64,000 nt of DNA from Phycisphaerae bacterium (GTDB taxonomy: Bacteria > Planctomycetota > Phycisphaerae > Sedimentisphaerales > Anaerobacaceae), in NCBI GenBank assembly GCA_028714855.1, contig JAQTLP010000010.1, positions 1-64,000 of the forward strand, in the 5' to 3' direction. The translations under genes and the position numbers were made by a program. The notes under the pieces are model-generated. The model worked only from the letters and a program-made list of their open reading frames with translations. It searched no databases and had not been told where the DNA came from. Positions within the stretch are counted from its first letter, which is position 1, and each line of letters begins with the position of its first letter. Positions 25,908 through 35,817 of this stretch are shown here, piece after piece.

Positions 25908-27670
25908 ATATAATTATTACAAGTAGAAATGGATTCAGACACCAGATATTTTTATCTAAGGCTGTAGAATACTTTGGTTCGCATATTTCAAGGATATATA
26001 TACAGGATATCGAAAGAAAAGAGGATAGTTGTTCCTGCTATGGTAAAATACGAAATAAATTATCTGCAGTTAAGCACAAAATTCTAAGCAGGGGAAGAAA
26101 GAACCTTGATGATTACTTGCGAGATTTGTATGACAATATTGATTCCGGTTTATGGAAAAAATCTAATGCTGTAAAAAAATATGTAATAGATATTAACCGT
26201 CCTGATGTTCAAAAAGAAATATACGATTTGAAACCGGATTTAATTTTAATTTTTGGGGGAAAAATCCTAAAAGATGCATGGGTTGATGGTGCCAGGTATG
26301 GCTCAATCAATTTGCACTACGGTATCCTGCCTTATTATAGAAGCAGTCATTCGACTCAGTTTGCTTTATACCATGAAGCCTACGAAAAGCTTGGGGCGAC
26401 TATCCATTATATTGACAAAGGCGTGGATACCGGTCCTATAATATCGAAATTTTATGTACAGCCGAACGTAAATGACCTTCAGGAGTTAATGGCCAATATC
26501 TTTAAGGGTGGAATTGATGCTTTGATTAGGACCGCCTTAAAAATAATTAATGGAGAAAAAGTTACAGGAAATAGTGAGCGCTCAGAAGACAGCTATTTTC
26601 CGGGAAAGGCTTTTAATGATCGCGTAAAGCAAACTGCAAATTTAAGATTAAAAGTACTTAATAAATACAGATTTCCATGTGTTTCAAGGGCCTTGAGGAA
26701 CATACAAAATAAATCGTCTTATTCTTTAGTAAACCTCAAAAAACGCAACCGCCTGGAAAATGGCGTATATATTTTCTTGTATCACTCTTTGGTAGATAGT
26801 AATAATTGTAAGGAATGGGAAAGATGTTGTACCAAAGTATTGACATACAAGAAAGATTTTTGTGACCATATCAATTATCTGTCGGAAAATGCAAATTGCG
26901 TCAAGCTCAGCGAAGTCCCCAAAATCCTTTACAAAGGCAGTTTCGAAGAACCTTATTACGCCGTAACGTTTGATGACGGATATTCAAATATATTGGATAA
27001 TGCTTTTGAAATATGCAAAAAAAAAGGCGTATATCCAGCTGTTTTTGTGAACAGTAATTTTGCAAGTCAAAGACAAATATATTATCGAGTTTTACTGGGG
27101 CTTTTGCTCAGCAGGGGGTGCCATAACGATGTTAGGGCGGAAATCACAAAAATCTTTAATATTAATGATGAAATATCATTATTCGACTTTTGCAAAAAAT
27201 ATTATCGTTACGGGGAAACGGAACGTATCATCAGCAGCATTTGGAATAAGTGCTTCGCAGATGAAAAAATTAGATGTCATTTGGACTGGAATCAATTGAG
27301 GTTTTTGCAGGAAAATGGTTGGGAAATTGGTAACCATACAATGTCGCATCCTGTGCTGTCGAAGTTATCGTATGAACAACAAAAAATCGAGATAGAAAAG
27401 AATTATCAGGAAATACAGCAGAACGGCCTAAATTGTATTAAATGGTTAAGTTTCCCCAATGGAAAGCCTTGGGATATAAATGAAGACACACGCACCTGGA
27501 TGGGAAATAACCCTGATTGGTATGGCATTGTTGTTGCTAATGGATATAATCACTTCTACTCCCAAAATGAATATTTAAGAATCGGAATAGTTAATGATAA
27601 TATCCGGCAATTTAAAAACAAAATTGCATGTTCAAATTATAATATAAAATCATTGCTGAAAGGTTGTTGA
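25904..27670 (+). CDS. Formyltransferase - polysaccharide deacetylase (NodB) fusion
   Basis: 588 residues. Residues about 1-250 are a formyltransferase fold: the core NLHYGILPYYRSSHS puts N136 and H138 at the catalytic positions, and GATIHYIDKGVDTGPI holds the conserved aspartate D175. Residues about 285-588 are a NodB-type deacetylase: TFDDGY at 355-360 and GNHTMSHP at 476-483 supply the metal ligands, with FPNG near 456-490 of the fold. One chain could deacetylate an N-acetyl sugar and reformylate the amine. That order of reactions is inference. Confidence 0.8.
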   Translation: MNIIITSRNGFRHQIFLSKAVEYFGSHISRIYIQDIERKEDSCSCYGKIRNKLSAVKHKILSRGRKNLDDYLRDLYDNIDSGLWKKSNAVKKYVIDINRPDVQKEIYDLKPDLILIFGGKILKDAWVDGARYGSINLHYGILPYYRSSHSTQFALYHEAYEKLGATIHYIDKGVDTGPIISKFYVQPNVNDLQELMANIFKGGIDALIRTALKIINGEKVTGNSERSEDSYFPGKAFNDRVKQTANLRLKVLNKYRFPCVSRALRNIQNKSSYSLVNLKKRNRLENGVYIFLYHSLVDSNNCKEWERCCTKVLTYKKDFCDHINYLSENANCVKLSEVPKILYKGSFEEPYYAVTFDDGYSNILDNAFEICKKKGVYPAVFVNSNFASQRQIYYRVLLGLLLSRGCHNDVRAEITKIFNINDEISLFDFCKKYYRYGETERIISSIWNKCFADEKIRCHLDWNQLRFLQENGWEIGNHTMSHPVLSKLSYEQQKIEIEKNYQEIQQNGLNCIKWLSFPNGKPWDINEDTRTWMGNNPDWYGIVVANGYNHFYSQNEYLRIGIVNDNIRQFKNKIACSNYNIKSLLKGC

Positions 27671-27674
27671 AACT

Positions 27675-28493
27675 GTGTTTAAAAAGTTTTGTAGCTTCTT
27701 TGGTAATAAGCGAAAGTGGTATGAAGATTTGTGCGAGTACTATTGTGTAACACCGCAGCAGGCGAAGAAATTGGGGCCGCGTTCCGACACACGCAGACCT
27801 TGCCTGCCTAACTCATCCACGACAAATCCGGTCGCCGGAAAGACAATGGACGAAATTTGGGAAGGCAGACCCCGCAATACCGCTGAAGAAATTTACCGGT
27901 GGCAGAAGGATATGGGGTCTTGGATTTCTTTTCGCCAGTGTTATTATCATCGCAACGACCGTTTTGATTGGCTTGTCAAAACTCTGTCGTCCGAAAGCAA
28001 ATACTGCGAGTATGCCTGTGGAACTTCACCGATATGCAACTGGATTGTGGAAAACGTGAAAGACATGGTGTTTAACTTTACGACGGTTGACGTTGACTGT
28101 GAGCATCGAACGTTTGGCGAATGGCGTCTTAGAAAAAGGATTGAACGCAGTGGCCGGCCGTTCACGTTGCAGGCCTTGATTGTTAGACCTGATGCTCCGT
28201 TACCGTTGAAGGACCAATACGACGTCGTAAGCATTATTGAGGCCCTTGTTCTTATTCATAACCCGCTTGAGGTGGTTCGGCACGTAACGGAGCACCTCCG
28301 AAAAGGCGGCAAGTTATGGGAAACATACACAGTTATGGACGATCCCCGCACCAAAAGTTGGATATCTTTTCGGCAGGCTCAGGAGCAAAGGCCCGCCGTC
28401 TTTGATTATATTCGTGCAAATTACAAGCTTCTCGAGGGACCAGACCCGGACACCCCGAAAGATGCTGGAAGGCGATGCTGGGAAAAGGTATAA
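27675..28493 (+). CDS. Methyltransferase-like protein
   Basis: 272 residues from GTG 27675. The middle (YCEYACGTSPICNWIVENV, then FTTVDVDCEHRTF and VVSIIEALVLIHNPLEVVRHV with LRKGGKLWETY) follows the class I methyltransferase layout, with motif I degenerate. The first 90 residues hold no known domain. Four bases after the formyltransferase fusion. Could be a catalytically altered member; moderately sure of the fold only. Confidence 0.6.
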   Translation: MFKKFCSFFGNKRKWYEDLCEYYCVTPQQAKKLGPRSDTRRPCLPNSSTTNPVAGKTMDEIWEGRPRNTAEEIYRWQKDMGSWISFRQCYYHRNDRFDWLVKTLSSESKYCEYACGTSPICNWIVENVKDMVFNFTTVDVDCEHRTFGEWRLRKRIERSGRPFTLQALIVRPDAPLPLKDQYDVVSIIEALVLIHNPLEVVRHVTEHLRKGGKLWETYTVMDDPRTKSWISFRQAQEQRPAVFDYIRANYKLLEGPDPDTPKDAGRRCWEKV

Positions 28494-28574
28494 ACATCTA
28501 AAATCAGCCGACCGCGTCGAGGCTGTCTCATCCCACATAATCACAAGATTATCTTGCTATAACCCCTTGAGCAG

Positions 28575-29666
28575 ATGAAGGTTAGCTTTAACATAAAATT
28601 TATCGATAGCGCCTACGGAGGGGGGATGAGTTTTGCAAATTTTTTGAAGGCGTTTCTTGAGAACAAAGGGGTAACTGTCATCAATCATTTAGACGACGAT
28701 GACATCGATATCATTCTTCATGTCAACATTACTTTTACATCCGCCTATTCTTTCTATGCGGCTTATCTTTACAAACTTGATCATCCCGACACAATTATCG
28801 TTCATCGTATGAATGATTCCGGCATGCATCGCTCAAATGCCTTAATGAGCCGTTCGATGATTACCTGCTGTGGTTATTCGGATTACTTGGTTTACATTTC
28901 AGAGTGGCTCCAGAATCTGATGCAGCCGAAGTCGTCTGCAGCAAAACCCTCTATTGTAATTTATAATGGAGCTGATGCGGCGATATTTAATCAATCCCAT
29001 CATAAAGAATGGGACAAAAAGTCTAAATTGAAGATTGTTACTCATCATTGGAGCAGCAATTACCTGAAAGGGCACGAAATATATAAACATCTGGATGAGT
29101 TATTAGATGAAAAACCGTTCCAGGAGAAATATGAATTCACCTATATCGGCAATTATCCTAAAGGTTTGCAATACAAAAACACGCAACTTATACCGCCCTT
29201 AAATAAGTTGGAGCTTGCTGCTGCATTAAAGAAGCACGATGTTTATTTGACCGGCGCCAGAGATGAGGCCGCGGGTATGCATCATATCGAGGCTGCCCTT
29301 TGCGGACTGCCGATATTATATGTTAATTCAGGAGGAATACCGGAATACTGCAGAGAATATGGCATTGAGGTCAGTAAAGAAAATCTCCGGCAAGCCCTGT
29401 TGCAAATATATAGGGATTACGACAGGTATTATAATAAAATGAAAAGTTATGCGAACACCGCTTCTGCTATGAGTGAAAATTATCTGAAACTTTTTGAGGA
29501 GTTGATTCCCAGAAGAAAAGAATTTTCAGAGCATGCTGTAACATTGAAACATACGCCATTTTACAATCTTTACAGGGGCTGTCTTCGCCTCAAAGACAAA
29601 TTGTATTCTCTTTGCTTAAGAAGAGGCAGCTTAATTTCCCGGATTCTAATGTTTTCTCTCCGTTAA
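28575..29666 (+). CDS. Glycosyltransferase (GT4-like)
   Basis: 363 residues. VYISEWLQNLM, IVIYNGADAAIF (the acceptor-donor linker seen in GT4), YLTGARDEAAGMHHIEAALCGLPILYVNSGGIPEYC as two adjoining blocks that match the donor-sugar site with an unusual AAGMHHIEA in place of EGFGxxxxE. The start ATG 28575 follows an 81-base gap. Donor unknown. Confidence 0.78.
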   Translation: MKVSFNIKFIDSAYGGGMSFANFLKAFLENKGVTVINHLDDDDIDIILHVNITFTSAYSFYAAYLYKLDHPDTIIVHRMNDSGMHRSNALMSRSMITCCGYSDYLVYISEWLQNLMQPKSSAAKPSIVIYNGADAAIFNQSHHKEWDKKSKLKIVTHHWSSNYLKGHEIYKHLDELLDEKPFQEKYEFTYIGNYPKGLQYKNTQLIPPLNKLELAAALKKHDVYLTGARDEAAGMHHIEAALCGLPILYVNSGGIPEYCREYGIEVSKENLRQALLQIYRDYDRYYNKMKSYANTASAMSENYLKLFEELIPRRKEFSEHAVTLKHTPFYNLYRGCLRLKDKLYSLCLRRGSLISRILMFSLR

Positions 29667-29689
29667 TTTCGTTATTTCTGTCTATTACT

Positions 29690-30826
29690 ATGCAGCTTGC
29701 CTTGTTTTTCACACATGGTATTTCCCTCCGGATTTGGCTCGACACCGGCTTGTTCGACCGTGAAAAGCAACTGTATGAGGAGCATCTTCGCAGGGGGCAT
29801 CTTGAAAAAGTATATTGGCTGACTTACGGTAAAAAGGATGCCGAATTAGCGGAGCAATTAAAGTTATCCAGCCGACTTGATAGCCGTATCGAAATCCTTC
29901 AGATGCCGCATCTTTTTTGTAGTCGCTGGGGCTGTTTGATTTATTCATTTCTTATGCCGTTGATTCACTTTGCCGTCCTTCGTCCTTGCGATATTCTTAA
30001 AACCAATCAAATGGACGGAAGCTGGGCCGCCGTCATCGCAAAATGGCTGTATCGCAAGCCTTTGATTGTCAGGACTGGTTTCACCTGGTCGCTTTTGAGA
30101 AAAACGCAAAATGCGCCAAAACACCGGCAAATACTGATTAGAATAGCTGAACGGCTCGCATATAAAAATGCCTCGGTGACTACAGTTACTACTCAATCTC
30201 AGGCCGGTTATATTATTGAGAGCTACCGCCTCTCTGAAAAGAATATTCAGGTAATACCCAATTATATTAACACGCAGCTTTTTACGCCCGGAGAACCGGT
30301 TGAGAAATATCCTGACCGGCTTGTGTTTGTCGGTCGGCTCAACGAGGAGAAGAACCTTTTCAACCTCATCGAGGCGGTCGCCCAAACCAGTCTGACCCTT
30401 GACATTTACGGCCAAGGCGACATTCGCGACAAGCTGGAAACCCTCGCAAAAAAGCTCAATGCGAATGTTAATTTTATGGGCGTCGTTCCCAATAATGAGT
30501 TGCCGGCGGTTCTTAATCGTTACCGCTATTACATATTACCCTCACTGCACGAAGGAATGCCTAAAACATTGCTGGAGGCAATGGCCTGCGGACTGGTATG
30601 TATCGGAACGGATGTGAATGGGATAAATCAGATTATAGAGGACGGCGTCAGCGGTTATCTGGCAAGAGGAACACAGGCCGATGCGATTGTTGAGGTAATA
30701 AAAAGAGCTGCTCGGTTGCCGAATGATTCCCTTACCGCAGAGGGATTGCAACTGGTTCGAAACAACTTCTCACTCGAAACTGTAGTAGAACGGGAGAAAG
30801 AAATAATCGCAAACTTGAAAATATGA
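29690..30826 (+). CDS. GT4 family glycosyltransferase
   Basis: 378 residues. LFFTHGISLRIWLDTGLF at the N-terminus, IQVIPNYINTQLF, RLVFVGRLNEEKNLFNLIEA and LHEGMPKTLLEAMACGLVCIGTD, the full GT4 donor-site pattern. I start at ATG 29690. The frame reaches back to 29612 inside the previous gene, where the residues show no similarity to a glycosyltransferase N-terminus. The stop overlaps the next start by four bases. Confidence 0.87.
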   Translation: MQLALFFTHGISLRIWLDTGLFDREKQLYEEHLRRGHLEKVYWLTYGKKDAELAEQLKLSSRLDSRIEILQMPHLFCSRWGCLIYSFLMPLIHFAVLRPCDILKTNQMDGSWAAVIAKWLYRKPLIVRTGFTWSLLRKTQNAPKHRQILIRIAERLAYKNASVTTVTTQSQAGYIIESYRLSEKNIQVIPNYINTQLFTPGEPVEKYPDRLVFVGRLNEEKNLFNLIEAVAQTSLTLDIYGQGDIRDKLETLAKKLNANVNFMGVVPNNELPAVLNRYRYYILPSLHEGMPKTLLEAMACGLVCIGTDVNGINQIIEDGVSGYLARGTQADAIVEVIKRAARLPNDSLTAEGLQLVRNNFSLETVVEREKEIIANLKI

Positions 30827-31638
30827 TACGCTATTTTGATAAAAGTAATAACCGGCTTGTTTATGTAGGCAAAGCGGCCGATGACGCCTATTGGGACCAG
30901 CACTGGAAGGTTGAAAGTTCAAAACTTAAAGAACAAATTAAGGTTAAGGGCGATAGGTTTATAATCGGTTATACCCAAAAGTACCTTCCGCTGGGGACTA
31001 AAATATTTGAAGGCGGATGCGGACTGGGAGGTAAGGTTTGCGCCCTTCATTATAATGGGTATGATGCCTACGGGGTTGATTATGCGAAGGAGACTATCGA
31101 AAAAGTTAATCAGTATGCGCCTGAATTAAAAATTAAGACCGGCGACGTCAGAGATTTGCAGTTTCCGGACAATTTTTTTGACGGCTATTGGTCGTTGGGA
31201 GTCATAGAACATTTCTACGATGGTTACGAAAAAATTGTAAGTGAAATGTTTCGAGTGCTTAAGCTGGGAGGCTATCTTTTCCTGACAGTACCTGTAATAT
31301 CTCCTCTGAGAAGAGCTAAAGTGAGGCTAAAAAAATACCCTGAATATAAGGAATCTGAAGAAATGAGGGAGAATTTTTATCAGTTCGCGTTTGAACCGGA
31401 GGATATTATCAATGATTTGAAAAGTAAAGGATTCAGCTTGGTCGATGTGAAACCTTGCGATGGGATTAAAGGCTTGAAAGATGAGGTCTTGATATTAAAA
31501 CCTTTTCTGCAGTATCTGTATGATAAAAGAGGTCGTGCTTCAAGTCTGATGAAGAAAATATTGGATGTGGCATTTAGACGTTTTGCAAACCATGTATGCC
31601 TGTTTGTTATGCGGAAGGTTGAAACAAATTGGAGCTGA
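30823..31638 (+). CDS. Class I SAM-dependent methyltransferase
   Basis: 271 residues. The WDQHW segment near 24-28 precedes motif I IFEGGCGLGGKVCAL, YGVDYAKETIEKV, TGDVRDLQFPDNFFDGYWSLGVIEHF and VLKLGGYLFLTVP. Complete methyltransferase pattern, translationally coupled (ATGA) to the GT4 gene. Sugar or lipid acceptor not known. Confidence 0.82.
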   Translation: MIRYFDKSNNRLVYVGKAADDAYWDQHWKVESSKLKEQIKVKGDRFIIGYTQKYLPLGTKIFEGGCGLGGKVCALHYNGYDAYGVDYAKETIEKVNQYAPELKIKTGDVRDLQFPDNFFDGYWSLGVIEHFYDGYEKIVSEMFRVLKLGGYLFLTVPVISPLRRAKVRLKKYPEYKESEEMRENFYQFAFEPEDIINDLKSKGFSLVDVKPCDGIKGLKDEVLILKPFLQYLYDKRGRASSLMKKILDVAFRRFANHVCLFVMRKVETNWS

Positions 31639-32678
31639 TAAGAGAAATAAATTCCGACCAAAGCGGAGATTTTGAGCTCGTAAAACCGAACAACTTTATT
31701 GATGCTCCTGCGATTTCAGTTGTAATGTCGGTTTACAATGGTCAAAAATATCTGCGTGAATCGGTTGACTCAATTCTGAATCAAACCTGTAAGAGCTTTG
31801 AATTTATCATTATCAATGACGGGTCAGAAGATAACAGCTTGGACATCCTCCTTGATTACCAAACTAAAGATAATCGGCTCTTAATAGTAAACCAAAATAA
31901 TATCGGCTTGACACGTTCGCTAAACAGGGGGATAAGAGTAGCTGCATCTGAATACATAGCCCGTCAGGATGCCGATGATATTTCTCTCCCCACCAGGTTC
32001 GAAAAGCAGCTCAATTATATGGAAAATCATCCGGAAGTTGCTGTAATCGGCTGTCTTGGAGACGTATTCAGCGTCAATGGCATTCTCCGAACAACCAAAG
32101 ACACCAAATACTCCCGGGATGGAATAAAACGGCACCTGGCAAGTAAAAATCTGTTTATGCACGGCTCAGCGATGATGAGAAAATCCTGCTTGGCGAAGGT
32201 TGGTTTCTACCGTGAATTTTTCCGCCATTCGCAGGATTATGATTTGTGGCTGAGATTGTCACAGTATTCCGATATTGATATTTTACCCGAACACTTGTAC
32301 CAGTATAGAGTTACTCCTGAGGCAATAAGCGTTTCCCGCTGGTCGATTCAGAAACAATACGCCGATATTGCCAGAAAACTGCACGCAGAGCAGCTTGCAG
32401 TGGGTAGAGATTCTTATGATATGTTCGTCCGGTCCTATCCGGATGGTTTGCCTGTTTGCGAAGACAAAGCAGGCAAATGTGAGTACCATCTTTTTTTGGC
32501 CAGGGAATTAGTGGGTGGCAACAAGTTAAAGGATGCCCGCAGGCAATTACGGCAACTCTGGCAACTGGGCTGTCGAAGGCCGGAGATGCTCTTTTTGCTT
32601 TTGAAAAGCCTGCTCGGGGAAACCTTGCTTAACTTGCTTAGGCGACTCAGAGCTCTGATTTTTGAAATGGATGCGTGA
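31629..32678 (+). CDS. GT2 family glycosyltransferase
   Basis: 349 residues from TTG 31629 (overlap of 10 bases with the methyltransferase). ISVVMSVYNGQKYLRESVDS, FIIINDGSEDNSLDIL and the metal motif ARQDADDISLPTRFEKQ are standard GT2. The C-terminal 90 residues are rich in Leu/Arg and helical. First of three consecutive GT2 genes. Confidence 0.85.
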   Translation: MELIREINSDQSGDFELVKPNNFIDAPAISVVMSVYNGQKYLRESVDSILNQTCKSFEFIIINDGSEDNSLDILLDYQTKDNRLLIVNQNNIGLTRSLNRGIRVAASEYIARQDADDISLPTRFEKQLNYMENHPEVAVIGCLGDVFSVNGILRTTKDTKYSRDGIKRHLASKNLFMHGSAMMRKSCLAKVGFYREFFRHSQDYDLWLRLSQYSDIDILPEHLYQYRVTPEAISVSRWSIQKQYADIARKLHAEQLAVGRDSYDMFVRSYPDGLPVCEDKAGKCEYHLFLARELVGGNKLKDARRQLRQLWQLGCRRPEMLFLLLKSLLGETLLNLLRRLRALIFEMDA

Positions 32679-32687
32679 ACTGAAACT

Positions 32688-33485
32688 ATGGATACGGATG
32701 TTGTAGTTCTCATCCCGCATTACAACAACCTCGAAGGGTTGAAACGGTCGCTGCTTGCTGTTTCTCGGTCTATCATTCCGGTTGATGTACTGGTTGTGGA
32801 TGATGGCAGCGATACACCTGTTGAAGAAGAGCAATTGCGACAGATATATCCTTTGACCATCGTTCTGCGTTCGCCGACAAATGAAGGCATCGAACATGCC
32901 CTCAATCGCGGGCTTAAATATATTTGTGAACGTCAACCGTACAAATATGTCGCACGTCTTGATGCCGATGATATCTGTTCTCCGGATCGCTTTGCTAAAC
33001 AGAGAGAATTTCTAAACGACAATCCCGATGTCTTTTTAGTGGGTTCATGGGCATTGTTTGTTAACCATTCCGGAAAATCGCTCTGGAAGTTTTGTCCGCC
33101 GACTGACCACAAATCCATCGTTAAGAAAATGTTTATAAATAATATGTTTTGCCACCCAACAGTGATGTGTCGGCTGGAAGTATTCAAAGAAGTCGGCTTT
33201 TATTCTACCGAGCATCCTTCTGCTGAGGATTTTGCCTTGTTCTTTAAAGTCACTCGGCGATTCAAAGCAGCTAATATTCCCGAATATTTAGTGCGCACCT
33301 TTGTTACGCCGGGTGGTATTTCGTTGGGCTGGCGCAATCAACAGTTGAAGTCCCGAATCAGAATTATACTCGAAAATTTCGATTTTTCGTTCTGGGCCTT
33401 TTACGGTCTGACGCGTAATCTTATTTTGTGGTTTTTGCCTGTTTCTTTCGTGCAAAATTTGAAATGTCGGTTGTTTAAACCGTAA
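32688..33485 (+). CDS. GT2 family glycosyltransferase
   Basis: 265 residues. VVVLIPHYNNLEGLKRSL, VLVVDDGSDTPVEEEQ, NEGIEHALNRGLKYI and the metal site ARLDADDICSPDRFAKQ, with a C-terminal hydrophobic stretch near 235-255 that may touch the membrane. Nine-base gap after the previous GT2 and two-base gap before the next. Confidence 0.85.
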   Translation: MDTDVVVLIPHYNNLEGLKRSLLAVSRSIIPVDVLVVDDGSDTPVEEEQLRQIYPLTIVLRSPTNEGIEHALNRGLKYICERQPYKYVARLDADDICSPDRFAKQREFLNDNPDVFLVGSWALFVNHSGKSLWKFCPPTDHKSIVKKMFINNMFCHPTVMCRLEVFKEVGFYSTEHPSAEDFALFFKVTRRFKAANIPEYLVRTFVTPGGISLGWRNQQLKSRIRIILENFDFSFWAFYGLTRNLILWFLPVSFVQNLKCRLFKP

Positions 33486-33487
33486 GA

Positions 33488-34423
33488 ATGGTAGAATTGG
33501 CCGAAAAAGAAAGCAATCCGTTTGTCAGTGTTATAATCCCGACTTATAATCGAAGCCGGTTATTAGTTCGTTCTGTTAAGAGCGTGCTGAACCAGACTTA
33601 TCGCAGTTTCGAGCTTATTATTGTCGATGATGCCTCAACTGATAATACTGAAAAAGTTGTGAGAAGCTTTAACGACGAAAGGATTAGATACGTTCGGCAC
33701 GAGAAAAATAGAGGCGAAGCAGCGGCGCGGAACACCGGCATAAAAGCTGCCAAATACGACTACGTGGCACAACAGGACAGTGACGACGAATGGCTCCCTG
33801 AAAAACTTGCAAAACAAGTCCGGGCTTTTGAAAATTGCCCGCCGCAGATTGGCGTTGTGTATACCGGATTTTGGAAAGAAGAAAATGGCCAGAGGACATA
33901 TATTCCTTTTGAATGGGTAAATAAAAAAGATGGGGATATACACCAGCAGCTATTGAAAGGGAATTTCGTAGGAAGTCCTGTCACTCTTGTTAAAAAGGAA
34001 TGTTTCGAAAAGGCTGGTATGTTCAATGAGGGAATATTCCATCTCGTGGACTGGGAATTGTGGCTTAGAATTTCGAAATATTACCACTTCAAATGCGTAG
34101 ATGAACCTTTGGCTATAGCTTATTATCATTCTGACAATGTTTCTTTTAATTATCGTGCTTTTATCGAAGCCCTTGAGTCGATTTTGGAGAAATACTCCGA
34201 TGAGTTTGCCGGCGACAAAAAGTTGCTGGCAAAGCATTATATTGACATCGGAAATCGGTTAGTGGTCAACAAGGAAATGCAATACGGCAGAAACTATCTC
34301 ATTAAGGCTGTCAAATTGTGCCCATCCAACGTCAAATTGCTGCTGGCTGTCTTTTCTACATTTTTTGGTCTGGGCGTTTATAAAAAAGCTGTCCGACTAC
34401 TGTGGAAATACAATGAAAAATGA
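33488..34423 (+). CDS. GT2 family glycosyltransferase
   Basis: 311 residues. FVSVIIPTYNRSRLLVRSV, ELIIVDDASTDNTEKVV, NRGEAAARNTGIKAA and AQQDSDDEWLPEKL give a canonical GT2. The C-terminal tail (about 225-300) looks like a TPR-like helical pair (HYIDIGNRLVVN). The stop overlaps the following radical SAM gene by four bases (ATGA). Confidence 0.87.
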   Translation: MVELAEKESNPFVSVIIPTYNRSRLLVRSVKSVLNQTYRSFELIIVDDASTDNTEKVVRSFNDERIRYVRHEKNRGEAAARNTGIKAAKYDYVAQQDSDDEWLPEKLAKQVRAFENCPPQIGVVYTGFWKEENGQRTYIPFEWVNKKDGDIHQQLLKGNFVGSPVTLVKKECFEKAGMFNEGIFHLVDWELWLRISKYYHFKCVDEPLAIAYYHSDNVSFNYRAFIEALESILEKYSDEFAGDKKLLAKHYIDIGNRLVVNKEMQYGRNYLIKAVKLCPSNVKLLLAVFSTFFGLGVYKKAVRLLWKYNEK

Positions 34424-35790
34424 AAATTACTCTTATTTATCCTGGAATTACTGATTGTGGCTTTAATTCGCTCAAGGGGAATGAAGGCTCTTGGATAAAC
34501 CACGGCCTTGCAATCTTATCCTTGGCTCTGAAGAATAAAAACCACCGCGTCAATCTTATAGACCTTCGCCGACTAACGAGTTGGGAACATTATTCCCAGG
34601 TTGTCGAGGATGAACTTGGCGAAGTTGCAGGCATTACTATGATGAGCGTGGATTACAATAGCGGTATCAAGGCCGCGGAAATAATCAGGAAAGTAAAACC
34701 GGAAACGAAAATCTTCATAGGCGGCCCTCATCCTTCAATTTGCCCTCAGCAATTGGAGACAAAAGACTGTATAGATTGTGTTGTAAAGGGTGAAGCTGAA
34801 ATTACTTTTCCAGCCTTGCTTGACGACTTGGCCAATGGAGAAAAAATCCCTAAAGTAGTGCAGGGACAGCGACTGGAGAATCTGGACGAGGCGCCCTGGG
34901 CGGACCGGGACCTGTTCAGCTGTCCTGAAGAGCCTTTTGTGTATTTCTTAAAACATCCCTTTGTTACACTGATAGCGGCAAGAGGCTGTAAATACAACTG
35001 CAATTTTTGTCAGCCGGCGGAAAGAATAATGTTTGGCCGTGCGGTTCGACGACGCTCAGTGGCGAATGTTATTGAGGAGTTGAAATATCTCAGGAATAAA
35101 TACGACTTCAATTCCTTTATGCTCCACGATGATTGTCTCACGGAAGACCGGGATTGGGTAATAGGTTTTTGCAGACAGCTTAAGGCCGAAGGGTTAAATA
35201 AGCCTTTTGTCGTGCAGTCAAGGGCGGACATAATTTGTAAAAATCGTGATATGGTTGAGATACTGCGTGATGCTGGTCTGGAATTGTTCATTATCGGCTT
35301 TGAAAGCGGCTCGGACCGCGTGCTCAAGTTCCTTCGAAAAGGCTGTACCCGCTGGCAAAATATTGAGGCTGCAGATATCTGTAGACAATTGGGTATAAAA
35401 ATATGGGCAAACTATATGCTTGGCTTGCCCACGGAAACCAAAGAAGAAGTTCTCGAAACGTTATCTATGCTCAAAGAAATAAGGCCCTACCATTGTTCGC
35501 CGGCCTTTTATACGCCGCACCCGGGCAGCGACTTGTTTGAAATGGGCAAAAAAATGGGGATACATTTGACAACTTCGCACGATTTCTACAGACGCAATAC
35601 CTATGAACCAAAAATCAAAGGCCCCGACTATAAGTTTCTCGCAAATATCCTTTCTGAATCTATGGCGTTAGCGGAATATCAAGGTATGCCGTTTTCGTTA
35701 AGACTAAAGAAAAAATGCCAGGCTAGAATCGCAAGATGGCCGATGGTTTACCAATTTCTAAAATCTGTCAGGAAAATAATCTTTCAGTAA
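34420..35790 (+). CDS. B12-binding-domain radical SAM protein
   Basis: 456 residues. N-terminal cobalamin-binding region (ITLIYPGITDCGF, then VAGITMMSVDYNSGI and IFIGGPHPSICPQQL), radical SAM motif RGCKYNCNFCQ with three cysteines near 189-196, and the later strand GFESGSDRVLKFLRKG. Embedded between GT2 genes with ATGA coupling upstream, so it very probably acts on the same glycan or its lipid carrier. Reaction unknown (methylation or ring change are the usual chemistries). Confidence 0.85.
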   Translation: MKITLIYPGITDCGFNSLKGNEGSWINHGLAILSLALKNKNHRVNLIDLRRLTSWEHYSQVVEDELGEVAGITMMSVDYNSGIKAAEIIRKVKPETKIFIGGPHPSICPQQLETKDCIDCVVKGEAEITFPALLDDLANGEKIPKVVQGQRLENLDEAPWADRDLFSCPEEPFVYFLKHPFVTLIAARGCKYNCNFCQPAERIMFGRAVRRRSVANVIEELKYLRNKYDFNSFMLHDDCLTEDRDWVIGFCRQLKAEGLNKPFVVQSRADIICKNRDMVEILRDAGLELFIIGFESGSDRVLKFLRKGCTRWQNIEAADICRQLGIKIWANYMLGLPTETKEEVLETLSMLKEIRPYHCSPAFYTPHPGSDLFEMGKKMGIHLTTSHDFYRRNTYEPKIKGPDYKFLANILSESMALAEYQGMPFSLRLKKKCQARIARWPMVYQFLKSVRKIIFQ

Positions 35791-35817
35791 AAGAAAATTT
35801 ATTGGATACTTGACGCC

